Source: SFWF01 sp045537915 (GTDB lineage Bacteria; Bacillota; Clostridia; Oscillospirales; Acutalibacteraceae). From it: 7,926 nt of DNA. This document shows positions 7,431 through 7,926 of this stretch, piece by piece. The stretch covers positions 1 through 7,926 of the forward strand of contig JAZSQK010000031.1 of the NCBI GenBank assembly GCA_045537915.1, written 5' to 3'. Made by a program: the position numbers and the translations under genes. Within the stretch, counting starts at the first letter, position 1. Every line of letters starts with the position of its first letter. The notes below the pieces were generated by a model. The model was given only the letters and a program-made list of their open reading frames with translations. It searched no databases and was not told where the DNA came from.

Positions 7431-7464
7431 GTTAAAATAATTATTCAATTTTAAATATTTTAAC
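7431..7464. repeat. Perfect 9-bp inverted repeat over the operon -10 box and start point
   Basis: GTTAAAATA (7431-7439) and TATTTTAAC (7456-7464) are exact inverted copies separated by 16 nt. One arm contains the operon -10 box and the other lies just inside the transcribed leader. The layout is that of a possible repressor operator. The surroundings are very AT-rich, however, so chance is a real alternative, and the centre-to-centre distance of about 25 nt is longer than two helical turns. Confidence 0.4.
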
Positions 7465-7485
7465 ATATTTATCGTTTTTCGTCAA
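7457..7485 (-). promoter_or_regulatory. Main promoter of the V-ATPase operon (extended -10, sigma-70/sigma-A type)
   Basis: On the minus strand, -35 TTGACG (7485-7480) is separated by 17 nt from -10 TAAAAT (7462-7457). A TGT just before the -10 gives an extended -10 element. Five of six bases match consensus in each box. The start point would be near 7450, leaving an untranslated leader of about 109 nt before subunit E. No equally good promoter is seen between the leader hairpin and the E start codon. Confidence 0.8.
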
Positions 7486-7535
7486 TAGTTTTAATGACAA
7501 TATTTTAGAACAGTGTAAAGTGTATTTTTTTTGAG

Positions 7536-7563
7536 TTGTAATTCTTGAATTATATTGTATAAT
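7536..7563 (+). promoter_or_regulatory. Probable promoter of the beta-CASP hydrolase gene
   Basis: A perfect -10 TATAAT (7558-7563) is preceded at 16 nt by TTGTAA (7536-7541), which matches the -35 consensus at four of six bases. Transcription would start near 7570, about 22 nt before the TTG start codon, leaving just enough leader for the ribosome site. An overlapping second TATAAT at 7563-7568 has no good -35 partner. Confidence 0.6.
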
Positions 7564-7578
7564 ATAATCAGAAGCATT

Positions 7579-7594
7579 GGAGGTGTAGCAATTG
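7579..7594 (+). promoter_or_regulatory. Ribosome binding site fixing the TTG start of the hydrolase gene
   Basis: GGAGGTG (7579-7585) is a strong Shine-Dalgarno sequence 6 nt before TTG 7592-7594. The next in-frame ATG is codon 32, inside the conserved core, so the TTG is the supported start. Confidence 0.8.
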
Positions 7595-7926
7595 AGAATA
7601 CAATTTATTGGAGCGACTCACGAAGTTACAGGAAGTTGTACTCTTTTGGAAATCAACAATAGATACTTTTTGGTTGATTGCGGAATGGAGCAAGGTAAGG
7701 ATATTTTCCAAAATATCAGCTTGCCGATTGCCGCAAATCAAATTGATTCCGTTTTCTTGACACACGCACATATTGACCATTCCGGCATGTTGCCAAAGTT
7801 ATATAAGGATGGCTTTAAAGGAAAAATCTATGCAACCGATGTAACCTGCGATTTATGTGACATTATGTTGCGTGATTCCGCACACATTCAGGAAACGGAA
7901 GCAAAATGGCGTTCCAGAAAAGCAGA
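7592..7926 (+). CDS. Beta-CASP metallo-beta-lactamase-fold hydrolase (RNase-like), N-terminal part, cut by window edge
   Basis: This is the first 111 codons of a divergent gene. The protein opens with RIQFIGATHEVTGSCTLLEI, then a short strand ending in VDCGMEQG (28-35), then the metal-binding motif THAHIDHSG with H58, H60, D62 and H63. GATHEVTGSC together with HxHxDH and the following MLPKLY is characteristic of the CPSF73-like beta-CASP ribonuclease group (related to bacterial TTHA0252), which uses two zinc ions to cut RNA. The beta-CASP domain itself would lie past the edge and is not seen, so the substrate is unknown. The start is TTG 7592-7594, with GGAGGTG (7579-7585) 6 nt upstream and homologous sequence from the second residue on. 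A functional link with the ATPase operon is not implied; they only share the promoter region. Confidence 0.85.
   Translation, partial: MRIQFIGATHEVTGSCTLLEINNRYFLVDCGMEQGKDIFQNISLPIAANQIDSVFLTHAHIDHSGMLPKLYKDGFKGKIYATDVTCDLCDIMLRDSAHIQETEAKWRSRKA

Noticed and set aside
7260..7466. A 68-codon minus-strand frame running from the divergent spacer into the start of subunit E.
   Set aside because: Its ATG lies upstream of the predicted transcription start. It crosses the terminator hairpin, has no ribosome site, and overlaps subunit E in another frame with an arginine-rich, unlikely composition.
7568..7780. A 70-codon minus-strand frame opposite the hydrolase gene.
   Set aside because: It is antisense to a coding region with clear beta-CASP motifs and has no recognisable protein features.

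Overview
The window carries most of a bacterial V/A-type (vacuolar/archaeal-type) ATPase operon on the minus strand, with a divergently transcribed gene starting at its right end. Read in the direction of transcription (right to left), the order is: subunit E, a 185-residue DUF2764-like protein, catalytic subunit A, subunit B, central-stalk subunit D, membrane subunit I (a-type), proteolipid ring subunit K, and the first 33 codons of a TrkH/KtrB-type potassium transporter that runs off the left edge. All eight genes are tightly packed. Three junctions overlap as ATGA (DUF2764/A, A/B, D/I) and the other gaps are 1 to 14 nt, so this is one polycistronic unit.

On the plus strand, from a TTG at 7592, is the N-terminal third or less of a beta-CASP metallo-beta-lactamase-fold hydrolase (RNA-nuclease-like family). 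It is cut by the right edge. The 250-nt divergent spacer (7342-7591) holds a near-consensus extended -10 sigma-70/sigma-A promoter for the ATPase operon, a second weaker promoter for the hydrolase gene, a 9-bp inverted repeat over the operon -10 box and start point, and a strong hairpin followed by a U-rich run. That hairpin lies between the operon promoter and subunit E, so it looks like a leader terminator or attenuator.

Subunit order E-DUF2764-A-B-D-I-K is the layout known from Chlamydia, Borrelia/Treponema and Bacteroidetes rather than the Enterococcus F-I-K-E-C-G-A-B-D layout. No recognisable C, F or G/H subunit gene is present in the window. However, strong Shine-Dalgarno sequences, two TTG starts, TTGACG/TAAAAT promoter boxes, and a hydrolase N-terminus of the type common in Clostridia suggest a low-to-moderate G+C Firmicute, probably an anaerobic clostridial (Oscillospiraceae/Ruminococcaceae-like) bacterium. 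The taxon call is an inference.

Functionally, A and B form the ATP-hydrolysing head, D is the rotor axle, E is a peripheral-stalk component, and I and K form the ion-translocating membrane motor. K keeps the glutamine/threonine/glutamate set that binds sodium in Enterococcus hirae NtpK. The operon is followed by a TrkH/KtrB gene, as the E. hirae ntp operon is followed by ntpJ. The unit therefore looks like a sodium-translocating ATPase paired with a cation transporter for Na+/K+ homeostasis. Nothing here is a clearly new system. The points most worth checking are the missing stalk subunits with the DUF2764 protein in the subunit-C position, and the leader attenuator.
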